Shown: in pieces, positions 32,273-43,962 of the stretch
Layout: each line of letters begins with the position of its first letter
Position numbering within the stretch: position 1 is the first letter of the stretch
From: Dactylorhiza incarnata
Taxonomy: Eukaryota; Streptophyta; Magnoliopsida; Asparagales; Orchidaceae
Reading direction: 5' to 3'
DNA: 64,000 bases
NCBI GenBank assembly: GCA_033032865.1
Contig: JAWHQI010000099.1
Span: 2,117,001 to 2,181,000 of the forward strand
Position numbers and translations under genes: made by a program
Notes under the pieces: generated by a model
Databases searched by the model: none
Told to the model about the DNA's origin: nothing
The model's input: the letters and a program-made list of their open reading frames with translations, nothing else

Positions 32273-34310
32273 TGATATAAAAATTTATTCGCCGCAGGAA
32301 AAGCTTTTGTTGATGAGGATAGAATTCGGCAGGCGCTTTCGAGGCGTCTCACGAGTACTCCTACTTTGAGAAACTAACCATTATCCTACTTCGATGAATA
32401 GAAGTAATGGTCTTTCCTTCTTTCGGAATATCGACGATTACGCCGCGGCGGTGGCGCCAAAAACTGTATAAAAAGAGAAAAATAAGAAATTGGAGAGGAA
32501 AAGCTTCCTGCGGAGTTTTTGTATCGTTTATCCAAACTACTCATTCGATAAAGGCAAGTATACCTTATCGCGTATAGTATAGGATATTTTTAGAAAATTA
32601 TCAAGGTCGTATTAAACTCGGGTCTGTCGAGTACTTCTACTTCGAGAAAGCTAACTATTATTTCATCGTGAAATATATTAAAAAAGAGTAATAATTAAAG
32701 CTAAATAAAAGAGAACAAAAAAAATAAATAAAGAAAAACAAAACTTGATTTAAACTTGCTTTAAAATGAAAATAAAAGATAAATACTATCATTCAACTCT
32801 ATTCCTTGACTGTGGAGATTCCTAGCTTATGAACGCACCTCTCTCGAGGAATACGCCCACCTGAGATTAAGTTGATCGGCCTGACTATCGTCCTATAACC
32901 AAACGCCTAATACTCGCTTTAACGAGATGAATCCCACTATAGGATTTGACTCCTATCCAGAAGATTTACGTCATCCTCTCTCGAGGGGTGCGTGCAACTC
33001 TTTTTATTCTCAAGTGATCGATTCGTACGCACGAGCCTCTCGGCTAACTAGAATACGAAAACAAATACCGAAACTCGATATCGTTAATTTTCGAGAATAA
33101 TCTAAGGGGAGAAGAAATGATAATAAGGAAAAGATAATTTCGAATCAAAGCTTGCAAAAATCAAGAACAACTAAAAATTAGCTAAAGGAAAAAATAAGAA
33201 AAAGAGAAGAGGAGAGAAGATGAGATTTTTGCATAAGTAAAGGAAAGAGCTTAAAATTTCATTTCATAAATAAAAGAGATTACATAAATTGAAAGCTACA
33301 TTACATTGCATGAAGGTAAATCTAAACTAGCTTGCATGGAATGAAAATACAAAAATTAAACTAAGCTTAAGAATGGAAATTGCATTAATTAAAAACTAAC
33401 TAAAACATGAAAAATAAGGAAAACTATACAAAAACAGCCCAAATGGGCAGGGGGCAGGAGGAGGGTTTGCTGGAAATGAGATTCAGAATTTATAGGAGAA
33501 ATTTTGGGGTTACACGCCCTCAGTCACAGGCGTGACCCTGGAGCGTGAAATCACTATTCTGCATCGGCTGGGACGGCGACATGGAGCTTGCGTGATGGCG
33601 GGAGAAAGTTGGACATTACACGCCCGTGTAACTGGGGTCACGGGCGTGTACTTGGACGGCTTCATTTAATGCGGTGTGGACCTTGCTTGCGGCGCGGCGG
33701 CATGCAGAGATCACGCAGGAAAGTCACGGCCGTGACCTTTGGGTCATGGGCGTGACTCATGTTGACTTCTCGACGGCTTCTCCACGTCTCGACGGCCGCC
33801 CACTGGGAAGATTCTAAAATTACACGCCCCTTGGTCACGAGCGTGATATTGGGTCGGCTTCATTAATTGAAGCATGGGCTGGCTTGCGGTGCGTCAGTAG
33901 ATTCGTCGAACGCCTGGATAGAGAGTTCGTCGAATGCAGCTCAGGTTTCGTCGAAGGTAGAGAGATTTCGTCGAACGCAGCTTGGGTTTCGTCGAACGCC
34001 TGTGTAGAGAGCGTTCATCAAACGCAGCTCGAGTTTAGTCGAACGCAGCTCAGTTTTTGTCGAACGCAGATCGGTTTTTGTCGAACGCAGATCTTTAGGT
34101 CACACGCCATTGGTCACGGGCGTGACTGAGGGCGTGACTTGTGATTTCCTCCAATTTTTCCCAAAATTCTGCAAAAATTGAAATTAAGCTAAGTTAGAAA
34201 CAAAATTTAAAAATAAATACTTATGACCTAAAATTGACATGAAAAAGAAAAATACATATTAGATATTTACAAAATTTTCTATTAAAAAGATATATAAATA
34301 GTACTTATCA
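32273..34310 (-). repeat. Element F LTR c (5' LTR)
   Basis: 2038 bp, TGATATAAAAA...GTACTTATCA. Includes the 192-bp extension with the embedded primer-like site (32442-32459), the TATA box (33487-33496, minus strand) and both palindrome arrays (33510-34140). Confidence 0.92.
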
Positions 34311-34315
34311 GTTCT

Positions 34316-34527
34316 CTACCCTAGAAGCTCAGGAAAATCTTCTCCAGATGGAAGTCATCACAGAAGAAAGAAATGAAAGGTTGTTCTCAATACAAGAAAC
34401 CCTAGATGATCGTTTAATTGAAGAAGTCTTAAAGGGGAAGAAGGCAATTATAAATGCAAGCTTACATAAAGCTATGTGGACTGCCAGTCAAGTCAAGCAA
34501 ACCTTGCAGAAGCCCCCCTCAGGATAG
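34316..34527 (+). pseudogene. Element C extra ORF, C-terminal part
   Basis: Open from the F insertion to TAG at 34525-34527. The protein is helical and charged (TLEAQENLLQMEVITEER, then SLHKAMWTASQVKQTLQ). It is the tail of the ORF whose middle lies at 27166-27451. From 34528 to 34669 there is only untranslated sequence before the polypurine tract AAATAGGAGGAGAT (34669-34682). Confidence 0.65.
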
Positions 34528-34682
34528 GATAAGAAGCCTCGCATAACCCCACAATATACTCTCCACTAAGATCTATATAATGTTTGATAGTTTAATTAAT
34601 TTGAATTGCCTAAATTTTGATTCATTCTATGTGTAGAATTTATCATTGAGGTGAGTTAGGACTTCTTCAAATAGGAGGAGAT

Positions 34683-35142
34683 TGTTGGGAACAGTGCCCA
34701 ACAATGTTCCTGATTTCAAGAAGTGCTCAGGTCAATGATAAAAGTACTATGTATTTGATGGTTTGTTTAGTTTACATTTGCGTAGATAAAATCATATGTT
34801 CAGTTCTTCTCCAATCTCACTAAGTCTAAAATCATCGAGAAGGACTGGACATATCGTTGAATAAACACTCAGACATCGCCGAGATGATACTCAGAGTTAA
34901 GCAGAAGGTTCATTTCAGCTATCATCGAGATAGCATGGACAATTCGATGATATCGTTGTGACATCAAAGTACACACGACGATATCGTCGTAAAAATAAGA
35001 AGAATCAATCAAAGTCCAGTATTGCCGTGTCAACCAGAATCACACGATGATATCGCTGTAAGGTCTAAGAAGAGTAAAGTCAAAGTATTCGGCAATGTCG
35101 ACGACAACGTCGTGAAGTGATCTTGTCGTTGAGATAAGAAAG
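34683..35142 (+). repeat. Element C 3' LTR (truncated and fused to D)
   Basis: Begins TGTTGGGAACAGTGCCC. It is collinear with 5581-5874 and 22997-23172, including the TCGTCGAGA motifs, and stops at GAGATAAGAAAG. The missing part includes the C TATA box and U5. The next base belongs to the D LTR. Confidence 0.9.
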
Positions 35143-35792
35143 CCTAATCAATCAGAAAAATTGAGAAAGAGCCGCACGCCTACTGCCATTGTTGAAGATC
35201 TTCATCTCTCTCATTCAACCGATCATTTTGAAGGAAAAGATTCGACAGATCAGTTTTCTAATTTTCTACATAAGTCTATTGGATCTTGTTGAGTCCTAGA
35301 AGTTTAGATCCGAGATTTCAGCTTTCTTCCTCAACATCAAGCAAAAGTTTTCCAAGTCTCAAGAAGGAAGAAGATCAGAATATTTCAGATATGTACTTGT
35401 ATTTTTAATCATTTTCTTGTACACACTCTCTATTTCTTGTAGGAAGTTTATCTTTCGAGTTGTAGGAGCGTTATCTCCGAGTTTGTAGGAGCACTATCTC
35501 CGAGTTTGTAGGAGAGTTGTCTTTGAGGTGTAGGAGTGGTGACTCCGAGTTTGTAGTATCATTTTTTATCCGAGATACAGTGAAGTAGCTGAGGCTAGCC
35601 GTGGTGCTAGATACGCGAGGCGGGAAAGTGGAGTACCTAAGATTGGGGAACCACTATAAAATCCTTGTGTCGTTTGTGTTTGTGATTTGCTTTTCTGTGT
35701 TCAATATTTCATCAAGTCTTAATTCCGCAAAAGACACAGATCTCACCTATTCACCCCCTCCAGGTGATTTAAATAGGCAACTAGATACTTCA
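35143..35792 (+). repeat. D LTR 1, R and U5 only
   Basis: Begins CCTAATCAATC, which corresponds to 56375 in the complete LTR, 31 bases after the first T of its TATAAAA. U3 is absent. It holds a 4-5 unit minisatellite (TTGTAGGAGCGTTATCTCCGAG type) at 35456-35560. The primer site TGGTATCAGAGG follows at 35795-35806. Confidence 0.9.
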
Positions 35793-35870
35793 ATTGGTAT
35801 CAGAGGGTCGCTGTTCATTGCAAGGTTGACACCTTGCATAGGATCCATCCATTCTAGTTGCTAGAAAAAC

Positions 35871-38190
35871 ATGGAAAGAAGCAAGGAATCCTCCTCGTTG
35901 AAGCTGCCCATCTGCACAAAGGTTAACTTCCCCATATGGAAGGAAAGAGTAAGATTTTACATGGAAGCCTCAGATCCAAGAATCTTTCAAGTTGTGGAAG
36001 AAGACCCTCATGTGCCTATGGTTGCCTCTACAATTGACCCAACTGTTCAGGTGCCAAAGAAAATGACGGACTTAACCAAGGATGAGATCGTCATCGTAGC
36101 CTTGGAAAAAAAGGCGAAGAACATAATTGCTAGTGCAGTGGATGACTCAATGCTGTGAAAACTTAATCCACTGCAGATCTACCAAAGAAATGTGGACATC
36201 CTTGATTGTCCTCGTGGAAGGTATCGAAGAGGTAAGGGACGATAGAAGATCTCTACTCAACCATGAGTATGAGGCCTTCAAGCAGAGAAAGAAGGAGTGT
36301 ATTGCCGATGCTTATGAAAGATTCTTCAAGATCGTAAATGACCTAAGAAATTATGCCCGGGTGTTTACAAATGGTGAACTAAATGACAAGTTCTTGCAAT
36401 CCCTGGCGAAAGAATGGGATAGCATGATCGTCTCTATTAGGGAGTTTGGGAAGCTACCAAACATTGACCCACGGAATCTGTTCGGGAAGCTACTATCCCA
36501 TAAGCTGCAGATGAACATCCACAAAACTGAAGAAGATGGGAATCAGACTATAGGCAAGGAGAGGACCTTGGCCCTGAAGGCTGAGAGCTCCAGGAAAAGC
36601 AGAGCTGTGTCACCAATAAGGGCACAAGAAACTGATGAAGAAGAAGAATTAGAAGCTGGATCCTCCTGCTCTGAAATGTCTGATGGGGAGTTCTCTCTAA
36701 TTTTCGGTCAATTCAAGAGGTTGCTAAGCAAAAGAAGGCATATGAAGAACAAGCCCTCTTCCTTAGACTATATACATTCTAGCCATGATGGTGATCATCA
36801 CAAGAAGGGCTCAAGTAGCCATGACAGGTATAAGTTTAAACCGAGCAAATATGTTTGTTCTGATGTTGTTTGTTACTGTTGTAACAAGCCAGGGAATATG
36901 ATCGTTGATTGCCCCCGCAAGAAGAAAGAGGGTGGAAAGAGAGAAGAAATGAAGTCCACCCATGGGAAAAAGAAAACTGAGAGAAGCTTCGTTGCCAAAA
37001 AGTCCAAAACTCTCAGCGATAGTGACTCTGATGAGTCAAGTGATGAAGAAGAAGACTACTTTGGGCTTATGGACATGACTGATGACGAAGAAGAACCTCA
37101 GTATAAAGGGAAGGTAAACTCTCATACCATCTTATCTGAATCTGACTATGCCTCAGTTTAGCAAGATGACTACTCCTTAGATGAGGATTTAGAACTCATG
37201 ACCCAATATCCTGAATTGCTTAAGAGATTTGACAAATGCCTAAAGGTCGTCAAAACCCAGGCCAAAGAGATCATTTCTCTCAAGGAAGTGGAATCCAATC
37301 TGAGGCAAGAAATTGCACAACTTACTTGTCTCAGAGAGGAAATCCAAGTCTTGACAGACAAGATCAAAATCTCAGATGAGCTGCTTGCCCTGAGAGAGAA
37401 AATCATCAAAGAGCTGGAAGAACAGCTGGCTGCTGAGAAAAGGCTAGTCGAAAAGTTCTCCCAACCAAAAACTATTCTTCCAATCATTGATATATTCTCA
37501 GCTAAAGCAAGTGGCAGTGGATTAGGCCATGTAGCTGGCTCCAGTAAATCTTCTAAGAGTATCCGAGCCAAGAAGAAAAATAAGGATGCTATGAAAGCTA
37601 CCGCCGAAGAGAAAGGGAAGGCCCATCTGAATCAGACAACATTTAAGAAAGTTATCTTTCCCACAAATGTCTATGATTTGGAAAGCTCCTATGGTCACTT
37701 AACTAGACCAATTGAATTTGAGTATGTCAACGACCACAAGGGATGGACTCGTCCCCAAAAGTTCGGTGCAAGTGTATTCAAAGGACCTTATGAGGAAATA
37801 AATCTGAGAGATTATGGTCCTTATGTTCATGGACCAAGTGCAAGGAAGGCACCAACAGTGAAGACTGTTGCACCTAATCCAAAGGAGACAGTGGAACCAT
37901 GTGTGTGCTGTACTTATGAAGGATCCTCATCCAAAAGTAAGGCTCCTGTCAAAACTATCGTTCAAAAAGTAAAGCAGGAGAATACAAAGTGAAGGCACAA
38001 TAGATTTGACTGTTGGTGTTGCGACAAGATTGGTCACTTTGTCGTAGATTGCTGGTTCAATCCGATTAATATACAGAGACCACAAGTAAACATTTCAAGC
38101 ATGACCACTCACAATGTTAACGTTCAACGTGGTGCTCAACTAACAATGGACCAAGGACCCAAATTTGTTTGGGCTCCTAAGGCAAGATAA
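35871..38190 (+). pseudogene. D1 gag
   Basis: Starts MERSKESSSLKLPICTKVNF. The capsid core is readable to about 36530. Knuckle 1 (36871-36912) reads CYCCNKPGNMIVDC, with the zinc-binding His replaced by Asn. An acidic and coiled-coil segment follows (37200-37450), then knuckle 2 (38011-38052, CWCCDKIGHFVVDC), intact. Breaks: an inserted base plus TGA at 36156, TAG at 37159, and TGA at 37990 (CGA in D2). It ends with TAA at 38188-38190; the protease follows in the +1 frame after a TTTTGCAGGTATG block. Confidence 0.9.
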
Positions 38191-41100
38191 TCTGCTTTTG
38201 CAGGTATGTCCAAAGGCCAACAAAAATCCTATATGGTATTTGGACAGCGATTGTTATTCTCGGCACATGACCGGGACAAGAAGCCTATTGCAGAATTACA
38301 TTCCAGTTGTGAACGGCCCAAAAGTCATTTTTGGCGGATCCGACAGAGGAATAAATAAAGGCTACGGTATGATTACTAATGACAATGTATCCTTCTCATA
38401 TGTGTCTTATGTGGAAGGATTAGAACATAATCTTATAAGCATAAGTCAACTTTGTGATAAAGGATACATAGTTGATTTTCGTAAAGATAAGTGTTTGATA
38501 AAGTCGGCAGAAAATTCAGAAACGATTTTATCACGCACTCGCTGTAAAAATATTTTCTATTTAAACTTTCTTTGTTTAACCTCCTCTATACCCGTGTAAT
38601 TATTAGCAAAAGATAATGCATCTCTCGTGGACCATTGAAACAAGAGACTAACACATATTAATTTCAAAACCATAAATAAATTATTTTCTCAAAACTTAGT
38701 GTGTGATGCGCAAAATGTTAAGTGCATTAAAGATAGACCTTATCACGCATGTGTAAATGGCAAGCAAACAAGGGCTAACTTTAAGAGCATAATTGGCAAA
38801 GACTCTACCAGGTGTTTACACCTTCTTGACTTGTTTGGTCCCTTGCAAATGAGAAGTTTATGAGGTAAGTCTTACACATTGGCTGTTGTAGATGATTACT
38901 CACATTTTGCATGAGTATTCTTTCTAAAACACAAGTCAGATACCTTTGATATTTTTACTAAGTTTGTCAGACAAATCCAGACTGAATCAGATTGTTCGGT
39001 GGTGAAAATCAGAAGTGACTACAGAACAAAATTTGAATCTGGGGCCATGACAAACTTCTGTGAAAGCCTTGGTATCTTTCATGAGTTTTCCTCTCCTCTA
39101 ACTCCATAACAAAATGGGGTAGCTGAGAGGAGGAATAGAACACTCATTGAGGCTTGTAGGATAATGTTGAGCGACTCCACACTACCAGAATACTTCTGGG
39201 CTAAAGCTATCAACACTGATTGCCACGTGCAAAATAGAGCACTCATCAATAAAAACCATGAAAAGACTCCCTTTGAACTGCTAAAAGGCAAGAAACCAAC
39301 CATCTCTTATTTTAGAATCTTTGGCAGTAAATGCGTTGTACTTAATAACGGGAAGCATTACAAAACCAAGTTTAATAAAAAGAGCTTTGAAGGTATTTTC
39401 GTAGGCTATAGTAGCCATAGTAGAGCTTATAGGGTTTTTAATAAGAAAACCCTGGTTGTAGAGGAATCCTTTAACATTGTATTTGATGAGATGAGCATGC
39501 TACAAAGTAGCTCTTCTAGTGTCTCTGTTGAAGATGTAGGTTCAAGGCTGCAAGACTTAAGCTTGGATGAGCCAGTTAAAGAAAATGCTCAAAACTTCGC
39601 CAAGTTCCCTCCCCCAACCTCAACTGAAGAGGAAGATCAACAAGATGAAGATCTAATCCAAGTGGAGGAAGACACTCTAGTAGTATATGAAGTTCCTGGT
39701 GGCCCAATTAATGCAAGGAATCTAGAGTTCAGACATTTAAGGGATCATCTGATTGATCAGATCATAGGAGATCCTCATGACAGAACAAGAAAAGAAGAGG
39801 TACTACTAATGAAAATATGTATTTGAGTTTTCTCTCGCAGGTTGAACCAAAGAAATTCCAAGAAGCAAACGAGGACCCTTCTTGGATAATTGCAATGGAA
39901 GAAGAACTAAATCAATTCAAGCGGTGCAAAGTTTGGACTCTTGTACCAAAACCCAAAGATAAGAATATCATTGGAACAAAATGGGTCTACAGAAACAAAT
40001 TGGATGAAGACGAACCAATAATCAAGAACAAAGCCAGACTTGTATTGAAAGTATACAGATAAGAAGAAGGGATCGACTTCGATCAGACTCATGCTCCAGT
40101 AGCAAGGCTCGAAGCTATCAGGTTGTTCCTCACGTATGCTGCATTCAAGGGATTCACCGTATACCAAATGGACGTCAAGTCAGCCTTTCTCAATGGTAAT
40201 ATAAAAGAAGAATTATACGTAGAACAACCCCCAGGTTTTGTTGATCCTGAACACCCTGATTATGTTTATTTATTACAAAAAGTTTTATATGGTTTGAAAC
40301 ATGCTCCTCGAGCTTGGTATGAGACGTTGTCTAACTTTCTTCATGAGAATAAATTCACAAGAGGAAAGATAGATAAAACATTATTTCTTAGGTAGTAAAA
40401 GGCAAGATCTTGCTAGTGCAAATCTATGTTGAGGATATTATCTTTGGCTCTACGGATGACAACCTTTGCAAGAAGTTTTCCAAACTTATGCAAGGGAAGT
40501 TTGAAATGAGCAGTATGGGTGAGCTGAAATATTTCTTAGGACTTCAGGTGATGCAATCTGAAGATGAAATTTTCATCTCTCAGACAAAATTCACCAAGGA
40601 GTTGATAAAGAAATTTGGAATGGAGAGTGCATCCTCAATGAGGACTCCAATGAGTTTAGCTATGTCTCTGGACAGGGATGAGAAAGGGAAACCTTTCGAT
40701 GAAACTAAGTACAGAAGCATAATTGGCTCTTTGCTCTACGTACCTTACTGCTAATAGGCCTGACATAATGTTTTCTACATGTGTATGTGCTATATATTAT
40801 GTGAACTCTAAGGAATCTCACTATACCACTGCAAAGAGGATTTTGAGATACCTTAAAGGTACACCAAATCTTGGCTTATGGTACCCAAGAAATAATGACA
40901 GCGAGCTCATTGGTTTTTCAGATGCAGATTTTGCAGGTAGTAAGGATGACAGGAAAAGTACTTCCGGGACTTGCCAATTCCTTGAAAGGAGACATATTTC
41001 CTGGTGCAGCAAGAAGTAGAATTGTGTTGCAATTTCAACCGCCGAGTCAGAATACATTTCTGCAGGCAGTTGTTGCGCACACCTTCTATGGATAAGGAAT

Positions 41101-41377
41101 CAGCTTGAAGATTATAATATGAAGTTCAAGGAAATCCCAATGTTTTGCGACTCCTCCAATGCCTTTGCGATAGCAAATAATCCAGTATCTCATAGCCGGA
41201 CAAAGCACATTGAGTTAAGATATCATTTCATCAGGGAGCATGTGGAGAATGGGTACATCAACCTCAACTATGTCCCAATAGATAAGCAAGTTGCGGATAT
41301 TTTCACGAAGCCGCTGGATGAGACCAAGTTCTCTTTCTTCAAAGACAGAACTTGGGATGCTCAACATGGAGCCCTAA
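38191..41377 (+). pseudogene. D1 pol: protease, integrase, RT, RNase H
   Basis: The protease block reads WYLDSDCYSRHMTG: the catalytic DSG is now DSD and one codon is inserted. Integrase is heavily broken at 38597-39120. From 39164 the C-terminal domain is open (FGSKCVVLNNGKHYKTKF). [22 protein letters not shown] is normal, but the catalytic YVDD reads YVEDIIFGS (about 40426). TAA at 40060 is shared with D2. RNase H ([13 protein letters not shown] block, [32 protein letters not shown]) has a stop near 41019 and a frameshift near 41340. The element is dead. Confidence 0.92.
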
Positions 41378-41474
41378 ACAAGTCACTATTGAAGCCAAGA
41401 AGACCCTAAATTCTTCAAACTTCCAAGGAAGCTAAGGTCTGAAAATATCAAGAGAAGTTTAAGTTATGTCTGAG

Positions 41475-41822
41475 ATTTCTCGAAAAGCAGCTGATATTTC
41501 TCGAGAAATGATATTTCTCTTGAGAAAAGGCTTTTCAAGGGAATTCTGAAATTTTTTGAGGAATGAACTATATTTCTCGAGAAATCTGAATGATCTTGAG
41601 TAATGACCGAGCCTCTCGAGGAATGCTATTTATTCTCGAGAAATATCCTGGACATCTCGAGAAATAACTATCTATTTCTCGTGAAGAAATTTTCTTTTCC
41701 AGACAGATATGTTATTCTCTCTCTGGAATTCGAAAAGAGAGGTATGCGCTCTACATTAAAATTTATATATTTTTTAATACTTTATAAACGTCAAAACCGA
41801 ACATATATATATATACATATAT

Positions 41823-41853
<31 letters not shown>

Positions 41854-41949
41854 CTTTTACGTTCACGACCCTTCTTTCCGAGAAAAGACCTAACGATTTT
41901 TCATCTTCTCGCAACATTTCCGTCCATCAAGTAGTTCTTCCTCGTTCTA
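41475..41949 (+). promoter_or_regulatory. D1: TTTCTCGAGAAAT array and TA-rich block upstream of the extra ORF
   Basis: About ten copies of TTTCTCGAGAAAT or near forms lie at 41475-41690, the same palindrome as in the D LTR. They are followed by AAATTTATATATTTTTTAA (41759-41777), a TA microsatellite (41801-41852) and the ATG at 41950. I infer a possible promoter for the extra ORF; there is no direct proof. Confidence 0.5.
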
Positions 41950-43962
41950 ATGGCTCCTACAGCAAGACCTAAGATAGGAGTCGGCAGTGAGCTCGTGAGA
42001 TCAGGGCTAAGCTCCATTTCTGATGACAATCTCAACCTCTTCCTTCTCCTAAAGGTAGCATGCCTCTCCTTTATTATGGAGCACCCATGCAAAAATTTAT
42101 TCAAAGAAGTGGAGTAATTTTTCCACAATGCCAAAATCAAGAGGGAAGGTAGGGTGCTAAAATCTTCTGTGAATAACCTGAAGATCAAGATAACTTCAAA
42201 GTCAATCTCCAACCTTCTAAAGCAGCCGACAATGGGCACTGAAGATGATCTTGAAAATGAAGATTGGTCAAGAACTTTATCTTTCCAGGGATTAGACAAA
42301 GCCACCAAGTCAGTTAGAAGACATAACATGAATGATGTAGGGAATCTACTGGTGGACATAATTGCCAAGGTCTTCCTGTTAAAGACTGGAAGCCTAGGGT
42401 ATATATCTGAAGATTTCTTCTGCCTAATGTCAGTTGTAGTTTGCAGGAAAAATTGTGACTGGGCATCTATTCTATTTGTGAAAATTAAAGAATGTCTCCC
42501 TCTCCAAATTTTGCAAGGATAATTTCCCTGTATCTGAACCAAGTCAATCCTGAAGTTTTTGATATGTCCAAGGGAGCAGTTCTTCATCGCCTGAAAAAGA
42601 TAGATGTCTCCACCATTCCAAGATGGGACATCAGAATTCAGAAACCATTGGATGCAGGTGCAAGTGCCCAGGGGGAGCCTGCTCCTTCTGGGGTTGGTAA
42701 CAATCAGAATGGTTCTCCAGCTCCCCTCCCTGCTCCACAGATTGCAGTTATTCCCGAAGTTCCAAACATTCCTGCTGTAGATCCTATCCCATCCTCTGTA
42801 GGTGCTGCTGCAGATAATATTCCTCCACCAGAGAAAGATGCTGAAGTTGTGCTTGAAGACTCAGTTGATGATGTAGTATGAGATGAAGATGCAAAGCAAA
42901 GCCCTAGTTCCCATGTGGCAGGCTCAGGGGTTGATCTTGATTTTGGAGATGCTGATGATGATGTTTCTGTGAAAGGAAGCTCTCCACCCCCCATCAGATA
43001 TTGAGGGGGAGAAGGAGATTGGTGCATCTGACCAAGATGGTGTTGCTCCAGATAATTTAGTGGAAAAAGGGAAGGCTGCTCAGCTTGAGCAAGTTAGTGA
43101 GGGAGAGGATCTGGCTCCATCCTCTGCCCAAAAGGCATTCAGTTTAGTTGTTCTTGAAGAAATCCCTGAGGATTGGAGGACTGCTCTTCTACCACCTCCA
43201 CCTCCTCCAGTTCCAGAATCATCTGAAGACACTCTTCTAGGTAAGATTGAAGCTATGCTGAATAATCAACGAGAGAAGTTTGAGAAATCAATCAAAGTGG
43301 TGAATACAAGAGTCACTACTCTAGAAAAGGAGATGAGCAGAGGACTTGCAGAGATTCAAGCTAATACCAATGAGCTTAAAAGGCTTGTCAATATGGGAGG
43401 CAAAGCAATGGAACACACAATTGCAAGTATGGGTCAGGTTATGAATGAAGCAGTCCAGGTAAAGAATGCTCAGAATTCCATAGCTACAAAAGTAGAAGAA
43501 AACACTTTTCAAATAGTTGATGAAGTCGAGAAGTTTAAGGAAGAAGTGATCCAAACCCTATCTGTAGAAGTCAGAAAGGGGGAGGATAAGATGGCAGATG
43601 TTTTGGGAAATCAATTGACTGATCTCAAGAGGTTGTGGGCTGCCCAATTTGAACAATTAAGTGTTGGTGTTCAAAAGAAAATATCCAATGGCAATTCCTA
43701 TACCTCCAATACAGCAGTATGGCTATACAATGAAATCTTCCCTGAGCTAGCTATTCATCCAGAACCACCCTAGTTATCACCAAGACCTGAAGTACAATAA
43801 GATTATGCTCCTCCAGTGAGCTATACTCAAGTATGTCCAGCAGATCATTCAGAAGTACAGTCTAAATTGCCTGGTTCCAGGAAAAGGAGATATGAGGAAG
43901 GTCCTTCTGCAAGCAAATCTATTCTAGGTAAAAGCTCTGAAGGTACATGAAAAGGAGTTGCA
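41950..43962 (+). pseudogene. D1 extra ORF (putative plant transposon domain plus coiled coil), truncated
   Basis: Starts MAPTARPKIGVGSELVRSGL. Residues about 15-190 form the helical domain also seen in B (ISDDNLNLFLLLK, then ITSKSISNLLKQP, then GYISEDFFCLMSVVVCRKNC). A Pro-rich linker with PPPPPPP follows near 43195, then a long coiled coil (43240-43560; NNQREKFEKSIKVVNTRVTT is an example) and a C-terminal basic block near 43877. Breaks: TAG at about 42115, a frameshift near 42490, TGA near 42880, a shift near 43000 and TAG near 43771. The end is removed by the deletion that joins it to LTR 2. No membrane segment is seen, so an envelope role is not supported. Confidence 0.82.

Larger units (their letters stand above)
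27452..34310 (-). mobile_element. Element F: Athila-type non-coding composite (three LTRs, two remnants)
   Basis: The whole block is flanked by the perfect duplication gttct (27447-27451 and 34311-34315), so it entered as one insertion. On the minus strand the order is LTR c (32273-34310), primer site, 1.8-kb internal part, polypurine tract, LTR b (28411-30437), primer site, 0.13-kb internal remnant, and a truncated LTR a (27452-28281). No gag or pol is present. LTR type, tRNA-Asp-like primer site and the leader TTCAAAATATCGAC relate it to Athila. It looks like a deletion derivative that was later duplicated by unequal exchange. Confidence 0.9.
5581..35142 (+). mobile_element. Element C: SIRE-type Ty1/copia, pol-deleted, split by A/B and F
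   Basis: The plus-strand order is 5' LTR (5581-5874 plus 22997-24582), Met primer site (24585), gag, a protease stub, part of the extra ORF, polypurine tract and a truncated 3' LTR (34683-35142). Integrase, RT and RNase H are absent, removed by a deletion near 27150. The 3' LTR is cut off and fused to element D. The first 295 bp of the two LTRs differ at about 26 places by eye, about 9%, which makes C the oldest layer of this nest. Confidence 0.88.

Noticed and set aside
41801..41852. TA repeat as a replication origin or matrix attachment site
   Set aside because: A plain microsatellite that differs in length in D2; nothing else supports such a role.
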